Both the position numbers and the translations under genes were made by a program. A DNA stretch of 63,943 nt from Lysobacteraceae bacterium (GTDB lineage: Bacteria > Pseudomonadota > Gammaproteobacteria > Xanthomonadales > Xanthomonadaceae): NCBI GenBank assembly GCA_030681035.1, contig JAUXUI010000019.1, positions 1 to 63,943 on the forward strand. The letters are read 5' to 3'. The stretch's first letter is position 1; each line of letters begins with the position of its first letter. Positions 8,481 to 19,113 of the stretch are shown one piece after another. Below the pieces are notes generated by a model that did not search any database, was not told the DNA's origin, and was given only the letters and a program-made list of their open reading frames with translations.

Positions 8481-9431
8481 TCACTCAACCAGGGTAAGGC
8501 GCAACTCGCGCGGCAAGGCAAACACCATGCTCTCGGGTTCGCCATCAAGCTCGCGCACGTTGTCGGCGCCAAAATCACGCAAGCGAGCGATCACGCCCTG
8601 CACCAGCACTTCCGGTGCCGAGGCGCCGGCGGTAACGCCGATGTGCTGCTTGCCTTGCAGCCATGCCGGGTCGATATCATCGGCGCCATCGATCAGGTAG
8701 GCCTGCGTGCCCTGCTTGAGCGACAACTCGCTCAGGCGGTTGGAGTTGGAACTGTTGAGCGAGCCCACCACCAGCACCAGATCGCATTGCTCAGCCAATT
8801 GCCGCACTGCATCCTGGCGGTTCTGGGTGGCATAGCAGATGTCGTCGTGGCGCGGGCCTTCGATCGCGGGAAAGCGCTGGCGCAGGGCCGCGATGACATT
8901 GCGGGTGTCATCCACCGACAAGGTGGTTTGCGTGGTGTAGGCGAACTTGTCGGGCTGACCCACCACCAGTGCGGCAACATCCGCAGCACTCTCGACCAGA
9001 TAAATACTGCCCTGGCCACCCTCGGCCAGCCACTGGCCCATGGTGCCTTCCACTTCGGGATGCCCGGCGTGGCCGATCAACACCACGTCGCGGCCAGCAC
9101 GGCAGTGGCGTGCCACTTCGATATGCACCTTGGTCACCAGCGGGCAGGTCGCATCGAACACTTTCAGGCCGCGTTGTGCGGCCTCGGCGCGCACCGCCTG
9201 CGACACGCCGTGGGCGCTGAAGATGACGGTGGCGCCAGCCGGCACTTCGTCCAGCTCATCGACAAACACCGCGCCGCGCTGGCGCAGGTCATCCACCACA
9301 AAACGGTTGTGGACGACCTCGTGGCGCACGTAGATCGGTGCGCCAAGGGTATCGATCGCGCGTTTGACGATCTCGATGGCGCGGTCCACGCCGGCACAAA
9401 AACCACGCGGATTGGCAAGCACGATGTCCAT
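8481..9431 (-). CDS. ispH: 4-hydroxy-3-methylbut-2-enyl diphosphate reductase
   Basis: 316 residues from the ATG at 9431, the same length as the E. coli enzyme. IspH is the last enzyme of the MEP isoprenoid pathway, a 4Fe-4S protein that converts HMBPP to IPP and DMAPP. The three cluster cysteines are visible: Cys12 ([12 protein letters not shown]), Cys96 ([13 protein letters not shown]) and Cys199 ([11 protein letters not shown]). The substrate segment [12 protein letters not shown] is intact. It starts seven bases after the lspA stop and is the last gene of the ribF-ileS-lspA-ispH operon, an order common in proteobacteria. Confidence 0.98.
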   Translation of the reverse strand: MDIVLANPRGFCAGVDRAIEIVKRAIDTLGAPIYVRHEVVHNRFVVDDLRQRGAVFVDELDEVPAGATVIFSAHGVSQAVRAEAAQRGLKVFDATCPLVTKVHIEVARHCRAGRDVVLIGHAGHPEVEGTMGQWLAEGGQGSIYLVESAADVAALVVGQPDKFAYTTQTTLSVDDTRNVIAALRQRFPAIEGPRHDDICYATQNRQDAVRQLAEQCDLVLVVGSLNSSNSNRLSELSLKQGTQAYLIDGADDIDPAWLQGKQHIGVTAGASAPEVLVQGVIARLRDFGADNVRELDGEPESMVFALPRELRLTLVE

Positions 9432-9438
9432 GGCGCAA

Positions 9439-9939
9439 TTATCCCTGATCTGGAACGCTGCGGCGCGGCACAAAGCCGAACAGCGCGATGCCGATGGCAC
9501 CGGCCACAATCACCGCGTCGGCAAGGTTGAACGCCGGCCAGTGGTATTCGCCCCAGTAGGCATCGATGAAATCGATCACGTAACCATGCATCAGCCGATC
9601 GATCAGATTGCCGATGGCGCCGCCAATCACCAGCGCGTACGGCAACGCCTGGCGCCAGTCATGGCGCGGGATGCGCGCCAGCCACCACGCCAGCATCGCA
9701 CTGATGGCAATGGCGAGCGCACTGAACAGCCAGCGTTGCCAGCCATTGTGATCGGCTAGAAAGCTGAACGCGGCGCCATAGTTGTAAACCAATGTCCAAC
9801 TCAGCAGGCCGGGAATGATCGGCACCGGCTGGTGCAGTTGCAGGTGTGCGAGGGCCCACTGCTTGCTCGCGGCGTCCAGCACTACCAACAGCAACGACAG
9901 CCACAGCCACGGCAGCGCGCTTTTATCGAGGCGCGCCAT
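9439..9939 (-). CDS. lspA: Lipoprotein signal peptidase (signal peptidase II)
   Basis: 166 residues with four membrane helices. It is the inner-membrane aspartyl protease that cleaves prolipoprotein signal peptides after diacylglyceryl transfer. The catalytic aspartates lie in [21 protein letters not shown], that is, the NLIDR and VIDFID segments near residues 115-130. The N-terminus has the expected DAASKQWA segment. Its ATG overlaps the ileS stop in a TGATG arrangement, indicating translational coupling. IspH follows seven bases downstream. Confidence 0.97.
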   Translation of the reverse strand: MARLDKSALPWLWLSLLLVVLDAASKQWALAHLQLHQPVPIIPGLLSWTLVYNYGAAFSFLADHNGWQRWLFSALAIAISAMLAWWLARIPRHDWRQALPYALVIGGAIGNLIDRLMHGYVIDFIDAYWGEYHWPAFNLADAVIVAGAIGIALFGFVPRRSVPDQG

Positions 9940-12770
9940 CAGAACCAGCGCCGGCTTTCGCCCGCACCCTCGACATTCTCGACACAGCGCGCACAGATTT
10001 CCGGGTGCTCTGGATCAGAGCCAACATCGGCGCGGTAATGCCAGCAGCGGATGCACTTGCTGTGCTTGCTGGCCACTGCGCGAATCCAAGCATCGCTACC
10101 CTCGCCTTTCACCGCATCATCGGGCCGCGCGCTGAGCGCATGCAGATCAAGGCGCGAGGTGATGAACAAGAAGCGCAGCTCCGATGCTACCGGTTGCAAG
10201 CGTTGCAGCAATGCTTCGGGCAGATACGCATCCACTTCGGCCTGCAATGCCGCACCGATCACGCCGTTGCCGCGCATCGGTTCCAGCACTGCCGACACCG
10301 CTTCGCGCAGGTCGAGTACGGCGCGCATGTCCTCGCTGGAAAGCGCTGCACCAGCCGCCATCGGTGCCAGCCCGTCGTACCACGTTGCGAACAACACGTT
10401 GGTCACTCGCTCGCCCGGCAGATGCGCCCACACCTCATCGGCGGTAAAGGTGAGGATTGGCGCGATCCAGCGCACGAACGCCTGTGCAATGTGATACATC
10501 GCGCTCTGCGCCGAGCGCCGGCCAAGCGCGTGCTGCTGCATGGTGTACAGCCGATCCTTGGTGACATCGAGATAGATCGAACCCATATCGACCGTGCAGA
10601 AATTATTCAGCCGCTGCACCACTTCGGCAAAATCGTAGCGCTCGTAAGCGGCGCTGATCTGGCCCTGCAATTCGTGGGCGCGATGCAGCGCCCACTGATC
10701 GAGCAGCAGCATGTCGGCATGCGCCAGCAAATCGCGTGCCGGATCGAAGCCATGCAGATTACCGAGCAAAAAACGCGCGGTATTGCGGATACGGCGATAG
10801 GCATCACCGGCACGCTTGAGGATGTCATCGGACACCGACATTTCATCGCGGTAATCGGCACCGGCAATCCACAGCCGCAGTACATCCGCGCCCATCTGGT
10901 CGATCACCTTTTGCGGCTCGACCACATTGCCCACCGACTTTGACATCTTGCGGCCGTTGGCATCGACCACGAAGCCGTGCGTCAGCACCTGCCGATAGGG
11001 CGCCACGCCATCCATCGCCACGCCGGTGAGCAGGGAGCTGTGGAACCAGCCACGATGCTGATCCGAGCCTTCCAGATACAGGTCGGCCGGTTTGCTCAGC
11101 CCCTGCTCGGGATGTGCGGCAAGCACCGCCTCGTGGGTAACGCCAGAATCGAACCAGACATCGAGAATGTCGCCCACCTTTTCGTACTGCGCGGCCTCAT
11201 CACCCAGCCATTCGCTAGCGTCCAGCGTATACCAGCAATCCACGCCTTCGCGCGCCACGCGATCAGCAACCTGCCGCATCAGCTCGACGCTGCGCGGGTG
11301 CGGTTCGCCGGTTTCGCGGTGAATGAACAGCGCAATCGGCACACCCCAGGTGCGCTGCCGGCTGATACACCAGTCCGGGCGGCCGGCGATCATGCCGGCA
11401 ATCCGCGCTTGACCCCACTCCGGCACCCAGCGCACGGTCTTGATCGCAGCCAGTGCGTCGCGGCGCAAGCCAGCCTGTTCCATCGCGATGAACCACTGCG
11501 GGGTAGCGCGAAATGCCACCGGCGATTTGTGCCGCCAGCAATGCGGGTAGCTGTGGTTCAACTTTTCGAGCGCCAACAGCATGCCGCGCTCGGCGAGCAA
11601 CGCCGCAATGGTGTCGTTGGCTTTCCAGATGTACTGCCCGGCGAACAATTCGGTGTTGGGCAAAAACACGCCGCGGCCATCGATCGGGTTGAGCACATCG
11701 AGGCCGTATTTCTGGCCAACCACGAAATCTTCCTGGCCGTGACCCGGCGCCGTGTGTACCGCGCCGGTACCGGCCTCGGTGGTGACGTGATCGCCCAGAA
11801 TCAGCGGCACGATGCGCTGGTAGAACGGGTGATTGAGCTGCATGCCTTCCAGTGCCGCACCTTTGGCGCGGCCCAGCACTTCGAATGCGGCAACACCGTA
11901 GCGCTGCAAGGCTGCCTCGGCCAAAGCCTCGGCGAGCACCAGCAACACCGCCTTGCCATGGCGCTCGGGGCCACGCACCAGCACGTAATCGAGCTCGGCG
12001 CCCAGCGTTACCGCCAGGCTGGCCGGCAACGTCCACGGCGTGGTGGTCCAGATCGGCACGCTGACAATCGCAGCACCCGGGTCCACGCCAAACACGCCAG
12101 CCACTGCTTTGCCATCCACCGCGTCGTAGGCCACGTCCACCGCCGGCGACACTTTGTCGGCGTATTCGATTTCGGCCTCGGCCAGTGCCGAACCACAATC
12201 GAAGCACCAATGCACCGGCTTCACACCGCGCGCCAGATGGCCGCGCTCGATCACCTTGGCCAGCGCGCGCAGCATGTCCGCCTCGAAGGCAAAATCCATG
12301 GTGCGATAGGGTTTGTCCCAGTCGCCCAAAACGCCGAGGCGCTGAAAATCGCGCGACTGCCCGGCGATCTGTTCGGTCGCGTATTCGCGACACTTGGCGC
12401 GAAATGCGGCGGCATCGAGTTTGTCGCCGACCTTGCCGAATTTTTTCTCAACCGCCACTTCGATCGGCAGGCCGTGGCAATCCCAGCCCGGCACGTACGG
12501 TGCATCAAAGCCCGCCATCAACCGTGACTTGACCACGATATCCTTGAGCACCTTGTTGACCGCATGGCCGATGTGGATCGCGCCGTTGGCGTAGGGCGGG
12601 CCATCGTGCAGCACATAACGTGGCCGGCCAGCCGAGTTGGCGCGAACCGCCGCGTACAAGCCTTGGCTCTGCCAACGTTCCAGAGTGATGGGCTCACGCT
12701 TGGGCAGGTCGCCGCGCATCGCAAACTCGGTCTGCGGCAGATGGATGCTGGATTTGTAGTCTCGGCTCAC
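9939..12770 (-). CDS. ileS: Isoleucyl-tRNA synthetase
   Basis: 943 residues from the GTG at 12770. Class I synthetase charging tRNA-Ile, with an editing domain. Visible motifs are the HIGH-type [17 protein letters not shown], the KMSKS loop [10 protein letters not shown] and a C-terminal zinc-binding segment with CIRCWHYR and [10 protein letters not shown]. The GTG is preferred because it overlaps the ribF stop (GTGA) and AGGAA lies about eight bases upstream. It also makes the protein begin [12 protein letters not shown], matching the family. An ATG at 12809 would extend it 13 residues into ribF. Confidence 0.97.
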   Translation of the reverse strand: MSRDYKSSIHLPQTEFAMRGDLPKREPITLERWQSQGLYAAVRANSAGRPRYVLHDGPPYANGAIHIGHAVNKVLKDIVVKSRLMAGFDAPYVPGWDCHGLPIEVAVEKKFGKVGDKLDAAAFRAKCREYATEQIAGQSRDFQRLGVLGDWDKPYRTMDFAFEADMLRALAKVIERGHLARGVKPVHWCFDCGSALAEAEIEYADKVSPAVDVAYDAVDGKAVAGVFGVDPGAAIVSVPIWTTTPWTLPASLAVTLGAELDYVLVRGPERHGKAVLLVLAEALAEAALQRYGVAAFEVLGRAKGAALEGMQLNHPFYQRIVPLILGDHVTTEAGTGAVHTAPGHGQEDFVVGQKYGLDVLNPIDGRGVFLPNTELFAGQYIWKANDTIAALLAERGMLLALEKLNHSYPHCWRHKSPVAFRATPQWFIAMEQAGLRRDALAAIKTVRWVPEWGQARIAGMIAGRPDWCISRQRTWGVPIALFIHRETGEPHPRSVELMRQVADRVAREGVDCWYTLDASEWLGDEAAQYEKVGDILDVWFDSGVTHEAVLAAHPEQGLSKPADLYLEGSDQHRGWFHSSLLTGVAMDGVAPYRQVLTHGFVVDANGRKMSKSVGNVVEPQKVIDQMGADVLRLWIAGADYRDEMSVSDDILKRAGDAYRRIRNTARFLLGNLHGFDPARDLLAHADMLLLDQWALHRAHELQGQISAAYERYDFAEVVQRLNNFCTVDMGSIYLDVTKDRLYTMQQHALGRRSAQSAMYHIAQAFVRWIAPILTFTADEVWAHLPGERVTNVLFATWYDGLAPMAAGAALSSEDMRAVLDLREAVSAVLEPMRGNGVIGAALQAEVDAYLPEALLQRLQPVASELRFLFITSRLDLHALSARPDDAVKGEGSDAWIRAVASKHSKCIRCWHYRADVGSDPEHPEICARCVENVEGAGESRRWF

Positions 12771-13735
12771 GCGGATTGTTTCCTGAAAGGGGTGTTCGGG
12801 TCGGTGCATTCTTGCAGTATTTCGCGGGCGCGCCGCGCATCAATATCCATTTGCGCCACCAATGCCGGCAGATCGGCAAAAGCCTGCTCATCGCGCAGCT
12901 TGTACACAAACTCCACGCCGATGCGCTGGCCGTAGAGATCGCCATCGAAGTCGAACAGATGCGCTTCAAGCAATGGCTCGGTGCCGTGTACCGTCGGCCG
13001 CGTGCCCAGGCTGGCCACGCTGGCGCGCGGCAGCGCACCAACGCCATGCACGCGGGTGGCGAAAATACCCGACAACGCCGGCATCCGACCACCGAGGCGG
13101 ATGTTGGCGGTCGGATAACCCAGCTTGCGGCCCAACTGCGCGCCGCGCACCACCCGGCCCTCGATGCGATACGGCCGGCCCAGCAGACGCGCTGCGCCTG
13201 GCAGATCGCCAGTCGCCAGATCGGCACGAATGCGGCTGGCGGAAACCCGCTCGCCATCGAGCGCCACGGCGTTGATGCTCAACGCAGTGAAACCGTACTG
13301 CGTGCCCAGCGATTGCAGCAGCGCCAGATCGCCCTCACGGCCATGACCGAAGCGAAAGCCCGGCCCCACCCACACTTCGCGTGCGCCCAGCCGCCGCACC
13401 AGCACCGACTCGACAAACGCCCGTGCCGACATCGCCGCCAACTGCGCATTGAAGCGCAGCATGCCGATTACATCGATACCCAGCGCAGTCAGGCCGTGGA
13501 TGCGCGCTGCCGGCAGCAATAACCGCGCTGGCGCCGCGCCATGGGCGAAAAACTCGCGCGGCAACGGCTCGAAGCTGAGCACCGCACTGGCGCAGCCCAA
13601 CTCCTGCGCACGCGAACGCGCGCGGCCCACCAGCGCTTGATGCCCCAAATGCAGGCCATCGAAGGCGCCGATGCAGACCACGCTACCGTGCGGGCACAAC
13701 AACCCGCCTTGGATGTCTCGAAAAAGCCTGCTCAC
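12767..13735 (-). CDS. ribF: Bifunctional riboflavin kinase / FAD synthetase
   Basis: 322 residues from a GTG at 13735, beginning [11 protein letters not shown]. The N-terminal FMN adenylyltransferase domain has [15 protein letters not shown] (about residues 24-38) and the ISASRIR-like segment [15 protein letters not shown]. The C-terminal flavokinase domain has [20 protein letters not shown]. It makes FMN and FAD from riboflavin. The open frame extends to 13792 without an obvious ribosome site, so the GTG is inferred from family alignment. Its stop overlaps the ileS start. Confidence 0.95.
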   Translation of the reverse strand: MSRLFRDIQGGLLCPHGSVVCIGAFDGLHLGHQALVGRARSRAQELGCASAVLSFEPLPREFFAHGAAPARLLLPAARIHGLTALGIDVIGMLRFNAQLAAMSARAFVESVLVRRLGAREVWVGPGFRFGHGREGDLALLQSLGTQYGFTALSINAVALDGERVSASRIRADLATGDLPGAARLLGRPYRIEGRVVRGAQLGRKLGYPTANIRLGGRMPALSGIFATRVHGVGALPRASVASLGTRPTVHGTEPLLEAHLFDFDGDLYGQRIGVEFVYKLRDEQAFADLPALVAQMDIDARRAREILQECTDPNTPFRKQSA

Positions 13736-13841
13736 CGCGACAAGTATAGCGGGCGCGGCAGGAGGGGTGCGGGTCGGGCAAAGGATCGGCATTAATGCAA
13801 CCTCGTGAACCCATCGCGATCACCAACGATGGCGCCGGGTC

Positions 13842-13873
13842 GTAGGATGGGTAGAGCGCAGCGAAACCCATCA
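13842..13873. repeat. Single REP arm (GTAGGATGGG type)
   Basis: GTAG followed by GATGGGTAGAGCGCAGCG and AAACCCATCA, the same unit as the inverted pair at 51-132. It lies just beyond the 3' end of murJ, between murJ and ribF. Confidence 0.8.
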
Positions 13874-13879
13874 CGAGCA

Positions 13880-15457
13880 CTACCGATGCCGCAACTCCGA
13901 CGGCCGCCAGCCCATGGCCAATAACGCCACACCGTAGGTTGTCGCGCCAGCCGCCACGGTCAGCAGCACCATGCCCCAACGTGCCAGACCATGCAGTTCG
14001 CCCCATACCCCCACACCACTCGCCAACCACAACAACACCGCCGCCATCGCCGCGCAGGCCAGCGCCAGCCGGGTCAGATGCCAGCCCCAACCGGCACTGG
14101 CGCGGTATATGCCTTGCCGGCGCAGCGCCCGCCACAGCAGCCACGGATTGATCAAACCGGCCAGACCGGTTGCCAGCGCGATGCCGGCATGGGCACCGGA
14201 AACCTGGAACATCCACAACGGGGTCACGATGATTGCCATCAACGAGACATTGCTGAGCACGGTGAAAATAGCCGCACGCATCGGCGTGCGGGTATCCTGC
14301 CGCGCATAGAACGCCGACAGCAACACCCGCGACACCATGAAACCGGGCACGCCGATACTCATCGCCGCCAGGCTGAGCGCCGCCATCTGCGTATCAAAGC
14401 CGGTAAAACGCCCATGCTGATAGATGGTGGCGGTCAGCGGCTCAGCCAGCAGCAGCAAGCCCAGCGCCGCCGGCAACGCCACCAGCAATACCGTGCGCAG
14501 AGCCCAATCCAGCGCACTGCCATAGCCTTCGTCATCCGCTGCGGCAAAGCGGCTGGACAAATGCGGCAAGATCACCGTGCCCAGGGCGACACCAAACAGG
14601 CCGAGCGGAAACTCGATCAACCGATCCGACAGATACAGCCAGGTCTGGCTGCCGGTTGCCAGCAGCGAGGCAAACGCAGTGCCAACGATCAGATTGAGCT
14701 GTGCCACCGACGACGAGAACAGGGTCGGCAGCATCAACGTGAACACCCGGCGCACGCCGGCATGTTTGAAATTGAGCCGTAACCGCGGTGTCAGGCCGAG
14801 CCGGCCCATCGCCGGCCACAGCAGCAGCAATTGCACCAGCCCGGCCGCCAGCACGCCCCAGGCCAACGCCTTTGGCGGCACACTAAAATAAGGCGCCAGC
14901 CACAACATCGCCGCAATCACCATGACGTTGTGCAAAACCGGAGTCACCGCCGGCAGTGCAAATTGCCGAAAACTGTTGAGCACGGCACCGGACAGCGCCG
15001 TCATCGAGATGAATAACAGGTAAGGAAACACGATGCGCAACATCTCGGCTGTGAGCGCGTGCTTTTCCGGCTCGTCCAGCGTACCGGGAGCCATCAAGGT
15101 GACCACCCACGGCGCCAGCAACATCCCTAATCCAGTCACCAGCAGCACGATCACGCATAGGGCACCGGCGACATGATCGAGAAAGTCCTTCAGCGCGGCG
15201 TGATCACCACGTTCCTTGATTTCGTTGAACACCGGCACGAACGCCGAGGCAAACGAGCCCTCGGCAAAGATCCGGCGCAGGTAGTTGGGGATGCGATAGG
15301 CGATGACAAACGCATCCATCGCCGCAGACACGCCGAACAGACTGGCCTGCAGCATGTCGCGGGCAAAACCCGCCAGCCGCGACAGCAGCGTCATCGCGCT
15401 GAAAACCGCAGTGGAACGGAGCAATCCGGCCGGCCGAGGCGGTGGAGCGGCGCTCAT
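13880..15457 (-). CDS. murJ: Lipid II flippase MurJ
   Basis: 525 residues, about 14 membrane helices, a MOP-superfamily (MviN) protein that moves lipid II across the inner membrane for peptidoglycan synthesis. The family N-terminus is clear (STAVFSAMTLLSRLAGFARD, then AAMDAFVIAYRIPNYLRRIF) and further motifs include EGSFASAFVPVF. The ATG at 15457 (MSAAPPPRPAG) is chosen. The frame stays open to 15589 through unlike sequence. It is upstream of ribF on the same strand, 144 bases apart with a REP arm between. Confidence 0.96.
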   Translation of the reverse strand: MSAAPPPRPAGLLRSTAVFSAMTLLSRLAGFARDMLQASLFGVSAAMDAFVIAYRIPNYLRRIFAEGSFASAFVPVFNEIKERGDHAALKDFLDHVAGALCVIVLLVTGLGMLLAPWVVTLMAPGTLDEPEKHALTAEMLRIVFPYLLFISMTALSGAVLNSFRQFALPAVTPVLHNVMVIAAMLWLAPYFSVPPKALAWGVLAAGLVQLLLLWPAMGRLGLTPRLRLNFKHAGVRRVFTLMLPTLFSSSVAQLNLIVGTAFASLLATGSQTWLYLSDRLIEFPLGLFGVALGTVILPHLSSRFAAADDEGYGSALDWALRTVLLVALPAALGLLLLAEPLTATIYQHGRFTGFDTQMAALSLAAMSIGVPGFMVSRVLLSAFYARQDTRTPMRAAIFTVLSNVSLMAIIVTPLWMFQVSGAHAGIALATGLAGLINPWLLWRALRRQGIYRASAGWGWHLTRLALACAAMAAVLLWLASGVGVWGELHGLARWGMVLLTVAAGATTYGVALLAMGWRPSELRHR

Positions 15458-15686
15458 CGAGTACACCCGGAAGCGCGAAGCGCCAAACGCATGATGTCCA
15501 TCTCCATTCCCCGCGTCCCATCCAAACAGCGAAAGCCGACCATCATCGGACGAAGGCGGCATTACAGCACACCGTTGCCATGCGTTCATGGCAAATTGCA
15601 GGCACGATGCGGCATCTGTACCGCACCAGCGTGTCGCTCAACCTCAGCGGGCGAGCGCAATAAACGGTACCTTGCTCGCGATACCG

Positions 15687-15807
15687 GTCGCCCACAGGGT
15701 GGGCTCCCACAGTGGAGCGCCGTTTTTGTGTAGACGATAGTGGAACGCCGTTCTTGTGTAGACGAGTCGAGCGCCGTTCTTGTGTAGGAGCCCACCCTGT
15801 GGGCGAC
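15687..15807. repeat. GTAG-type REP pair enclosing a 28-bp tandem repeat
   Basis: Positions 15687-15710 and 15784-15807 are inverted 24-base arms (GTAGGAGCCCACCCTGTGGG followed by CGAC, read from the right arm's side). Between them a unit of about 28 bases, AGTGGAACGCCGTTCTTGTG plus TAGACGA, occurs about three times with variation. A partial third arm (CACCCTGTGGGCGAC) sits near 15863-15877. The same REP occurs at 23840-23908 and 32506-32700. The 520 bases between murJ and rpsT hold no convincing gene. Confidence 0.8.
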
Positions 15808-15977
15808 ATCAAGCGCCACGCACAGCAATAGGCAAGTACCCAATGGCCGCCAACGCGTCCCAGCACCCTGTGGGCGACATCACGCGCCATGAACAGCAAT
15901 CGCATTGACTCGCCGCTCCACACACGCCATAATTGCCGGTCTTTACCCCGCATCCGTACCAATTCAGGAGCAACACC

Positions 15978-16250
15978 GTGGCCAACATCAAGTCCGCCAA
16001 GAAGCGCGCCAAGCAGGCAGAGGTCCGCCGCGGCCGCAACGCCAGTGCGCGCTCGATGCTGCGTACCGCCGTCAAGAAGGTCCTCAAGGCCATCGAAGCG
16101 AAGGACGTGGCTGCCGCAGAAACCGCTTACAAAATCGCCGAGCCGATTCTGGATCGCTACGCCAGCCGTGGCCTGATCCACCGCAACAAGGCGTCGCGTC
16201 ACAAGAGCCGCGTCAACGCGCGGATCAAGGCGCTCAAGACTGCTGCCTGA
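15978..16250 (+). CDS. rpsT: 30S ribosomal protein S20
   Basis: 90 residues, beginning [20 protein letters not shown], the standard S20 N-terminus. S20 binds 16S rRNA early in small-subunit assembly. The start is GTG at 15978, with CAGGAG eight bases upstream. Non-ATG starts are also known in other proteobacterial rpsT genes, where they take part in autogenous control. It is a single-gene unit diverging from murJ and ends at a strong shared terminator. Confidence 0.97.
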   Translation: MANIKSAKKRAKQAEVRRGRNASARSMLRTAVKKVLKAIEAKDVAAAETAYKIAEPILDRYASRGLIHRNKASRHKSRVNARIKALKTAA

Positions 16251-16302
16251 GCCCGGCGCGCGGGCTTTGCTGCCTGCACACTTGCGGCAATGATCGCAAC
16301 AC

Positions 16303-16330
16303 AAAAAAGCCGGCTTGCGCCGGCTTTTTT
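16303..16330. terminator. Bidirectional terminator between rpsT and obg
   Basis: AAAAAAGCCGGCTTGCGCCG continues into GCTTTTTT, giving an eight-base-pair GC-rich stem with A- and T-runs on the two sides. It can stop rpsT on the plus strand and obg on the minus strand. Confidence 0.92.
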
Positions 16331-16350
16331 GTGCCTGCAATTCGTGCGTA

Positions 16351-17796
<1,446 letters not shown>

Positions 17797-18057
17797 TCAG
17801 GCTGCCGGAACAACGCTGACGGTGCGACGCTTGTTGGGGCCCTTGATGGCGAACGACACCACGCCGTCGGTCAAGGCAAACAGGGTGTGATCGCGGCCCA
17901 GGCCGACATTGCTGCCGGGATGAAACTGGGTGCCGCGCTGGCGCACGATGATGTTGCCGGCATTGATCGCCTGACCGCCATACATCTTCACGCCGAGGTA
18001 TTTGGGATTTGAATCGCGGCCGTTACGGGTGGAGCCGCCTGCCTTTTTATGTGCCAT
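17797..18057 (-). CDS. rpmA: 50S ribosomal protein L27
   Basis: 86 residues, full length. It begins [20 protein letters not shown], the conserved L27 N-terminus that reaches the peptidyl transferase centre, followed by [16 protein letters not shown] and [10 protein letters not shown]. It starts 20 bases after rplU and is followed by a terminator. No N-terminal cleavage extension of the Firmicutes type is present. Confidence 0.98.
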   Translation of the reverse strand: MAHKKAGGSTRNGRDSNPKYLGVKMYGGQAINAGNIIVRQRGTQFHPGSNVGLGRDHTLFALTDGVVSFAIKGPNKRRTVSVVPAA

Positions 18058-18077
18058 GAGTGCTTACTCCTCGCGTT

Positions 18078-18389
18078 TCAGGCGCTGATGCCGGTGATCT
18101 GGATTTCGGTGTAGTGTTGCCGATGGCCCATCTGCTTGCGATGGTGCTTGCGGCGACGGAATTTGACAATGCGTATCTTGTCGGCGCGGCCGTGGCCCTT
18201 GATGTTGGCAGTAACCTTGGCGCCAGCCACGTTCGGCGCACCGACCGTGATTTTTTCGCCATCACCGAGCAACAACACTTGCTCGAACGAAATCTCGCTG
18301 CCGGCTTCGGCGTCGAGCAGTTCGACCCGGAGCACCTCACCTTCCATCACGCGGTATTGCTTACCGCCAGTGACAATTACTGCGTACAT
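18078..18389 (-). CDS. rplU: 50S ribosomal protein L21
   Basis: 103 residues from the ATG at 18389 ([20 protein letters not shown]), the standard L21 start. The C-terminal segment has the family's [21 protein letters not shown]21 binds 23S rRNA in the large subunit. The frame is open further upstream, but GAAGGAAG lies a few bases before this ATG. It is the first gene of the rplU-rpmA unit. Confidence 0.98.
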   Translation of the reverse strand: MYAVIVTGGKQYRVMEGEVLRVELLDAEAGSEISFEQVLLLGDGEKITVGAPNVAGAKVTANIKGHGRADKIRIVKFRRRKHHRKQMGHRQHYTEIQITGISA

Positions 18390-18524
18390 GAACAACTTCC
18401 TTCTGTAGTTATTTTTCAGGTTGCGCAAAACACTGCCCGCGAGCGCGAGACAGACCCGCAAGCATAAGCGATCCGGGCGGCGCAGGTCAAATCGCTGCGT
18501 TGCAGCGTTGCAGCCAACGGGGTG

Positions 18525-18541
18525 GTGATAGCGGCTATCAC
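18525..18541. promoter_or_regulatory. Perfect palindrome upstream of the peroxiredoxin gene
   Basis: GTGATAGCGGCTATCAC, eight-base arms around one central base. A possible -10 box (TACACT, 18553-18558) follows 11 bases later, so the palindrome covers the -35 region of a promoter for the gene starting at 18589. Which protein binds is not known; the spacing does not fit OxyR. Confidence 0.5.
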
Positions 18542-18588
18542 GGCATGACCGTTACACTGGCGATCTTCACAAACACGGAGTGCTAACA

Positions 18589-19065
18589 ATGAGCATCAAG
18601 ATAGGCGACACCATTCCCAAGACCACCATCAATGTCGTCAAGGACGCCATTCAGGCCACCGATAGCGCGACCTTCTTTGCCGGCAAGAAAGTGGTTTTGT
18701 TTGCCGTCCCGGGCGCGTTTACCCCCACCTGTTCGGCCAAGCACCTGCCCGGCTTCATTGAGCATCTGGACAGCTTCAGCAAGCGCGGTATTGAGGTCGC
18801 CTGCGTATCGGTCAACGATGGTTTTGTAATGGCCGCCTGGGGCAAGGCGCAGAACGCGCCGGAAACCTTGCACCTGCTGGCCGACGGCAACGCCGAGTTC
18901 ACCAAAGCCCTGGGCCTGGAGCTGGACGCCAGCGGTTTTGGCATGGGCATCCGCAGCCAGCGGTTTGCGCTTTATGCCGACAACGGCGTGGTGAAGTCGC
19001 TGTTCATCGAGGCGCCGGGTGAGTTCAAGGTTTCCAGTGCCGAGCACGTGTTGGCGAATATCTGA
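18589..19065 (+). CDS. Peroxiredoxin (Prx5-like, AhpC/TSA superfamily)
   Basis: 158 residues from the ATG at 18589, with CGGAG eight bases upstream. It is a thiol peroxidase of the Prx5/hybrid subfamily, with active site PGAFTPTCS (Cys48 peroxidatic), a second cysteine at 72 (EVACVSVND) and a conserved Arg in IRSQRFALYAD. It reduces H2O2 and alkyl hydroperoxides in the cytoplasm using thiol donors; no glutaredoxin domain is fused. It stands alone, divergent from rplU and convergent with cusA, and a palindrome overlaps its likely promoter. Confidence 0.95.
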   Translation: MSIKIGDTIPKTTINVVKDAIQATDSATFFAGKKVVLFAVPGAFTPTCSAKHLPGFIEHLDSFSKRGIEVACVSVNDGFVMAAWGKAQNAPETLHLLADGNAEFTKALGLELDASGFGMGIRSQRFALYADNGVVKSLFIEAPGEFKVSSAEHVLANI

Positions 19066-19081
19066 ACCCGTCAAGGATGCT

Positions 19082-19108
19082 GCACCCGGGCCCTGCGGCC
19101 CGGGTGCA
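19082..19108. terminator. Hairpin between peroxiredoxin and cusA
   Basis: GCACCCGGGCC, loop CTGC, GGCCCGGGTGC: eleven perfect pairs between two convergent genes, with only a weak T-run on the plus strand side (AATTGTT). Probably a shared terminator. Confidence 0.7.
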
Positions 19109-19113
19109 ATTGT

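Noticed and set aside
12771-12809. ATG at 12809 as ileS start
   Set aside because: It lies inside ribF with no ribosome site; the GTG at 12770 has one and overlaps the ribF stop.
18525-18541. OxyR binding site
   Set aside because: OxyR sites have ATAG and CTAT with seven bases between and repeat twice. Here the gap is three and there is only one unit.
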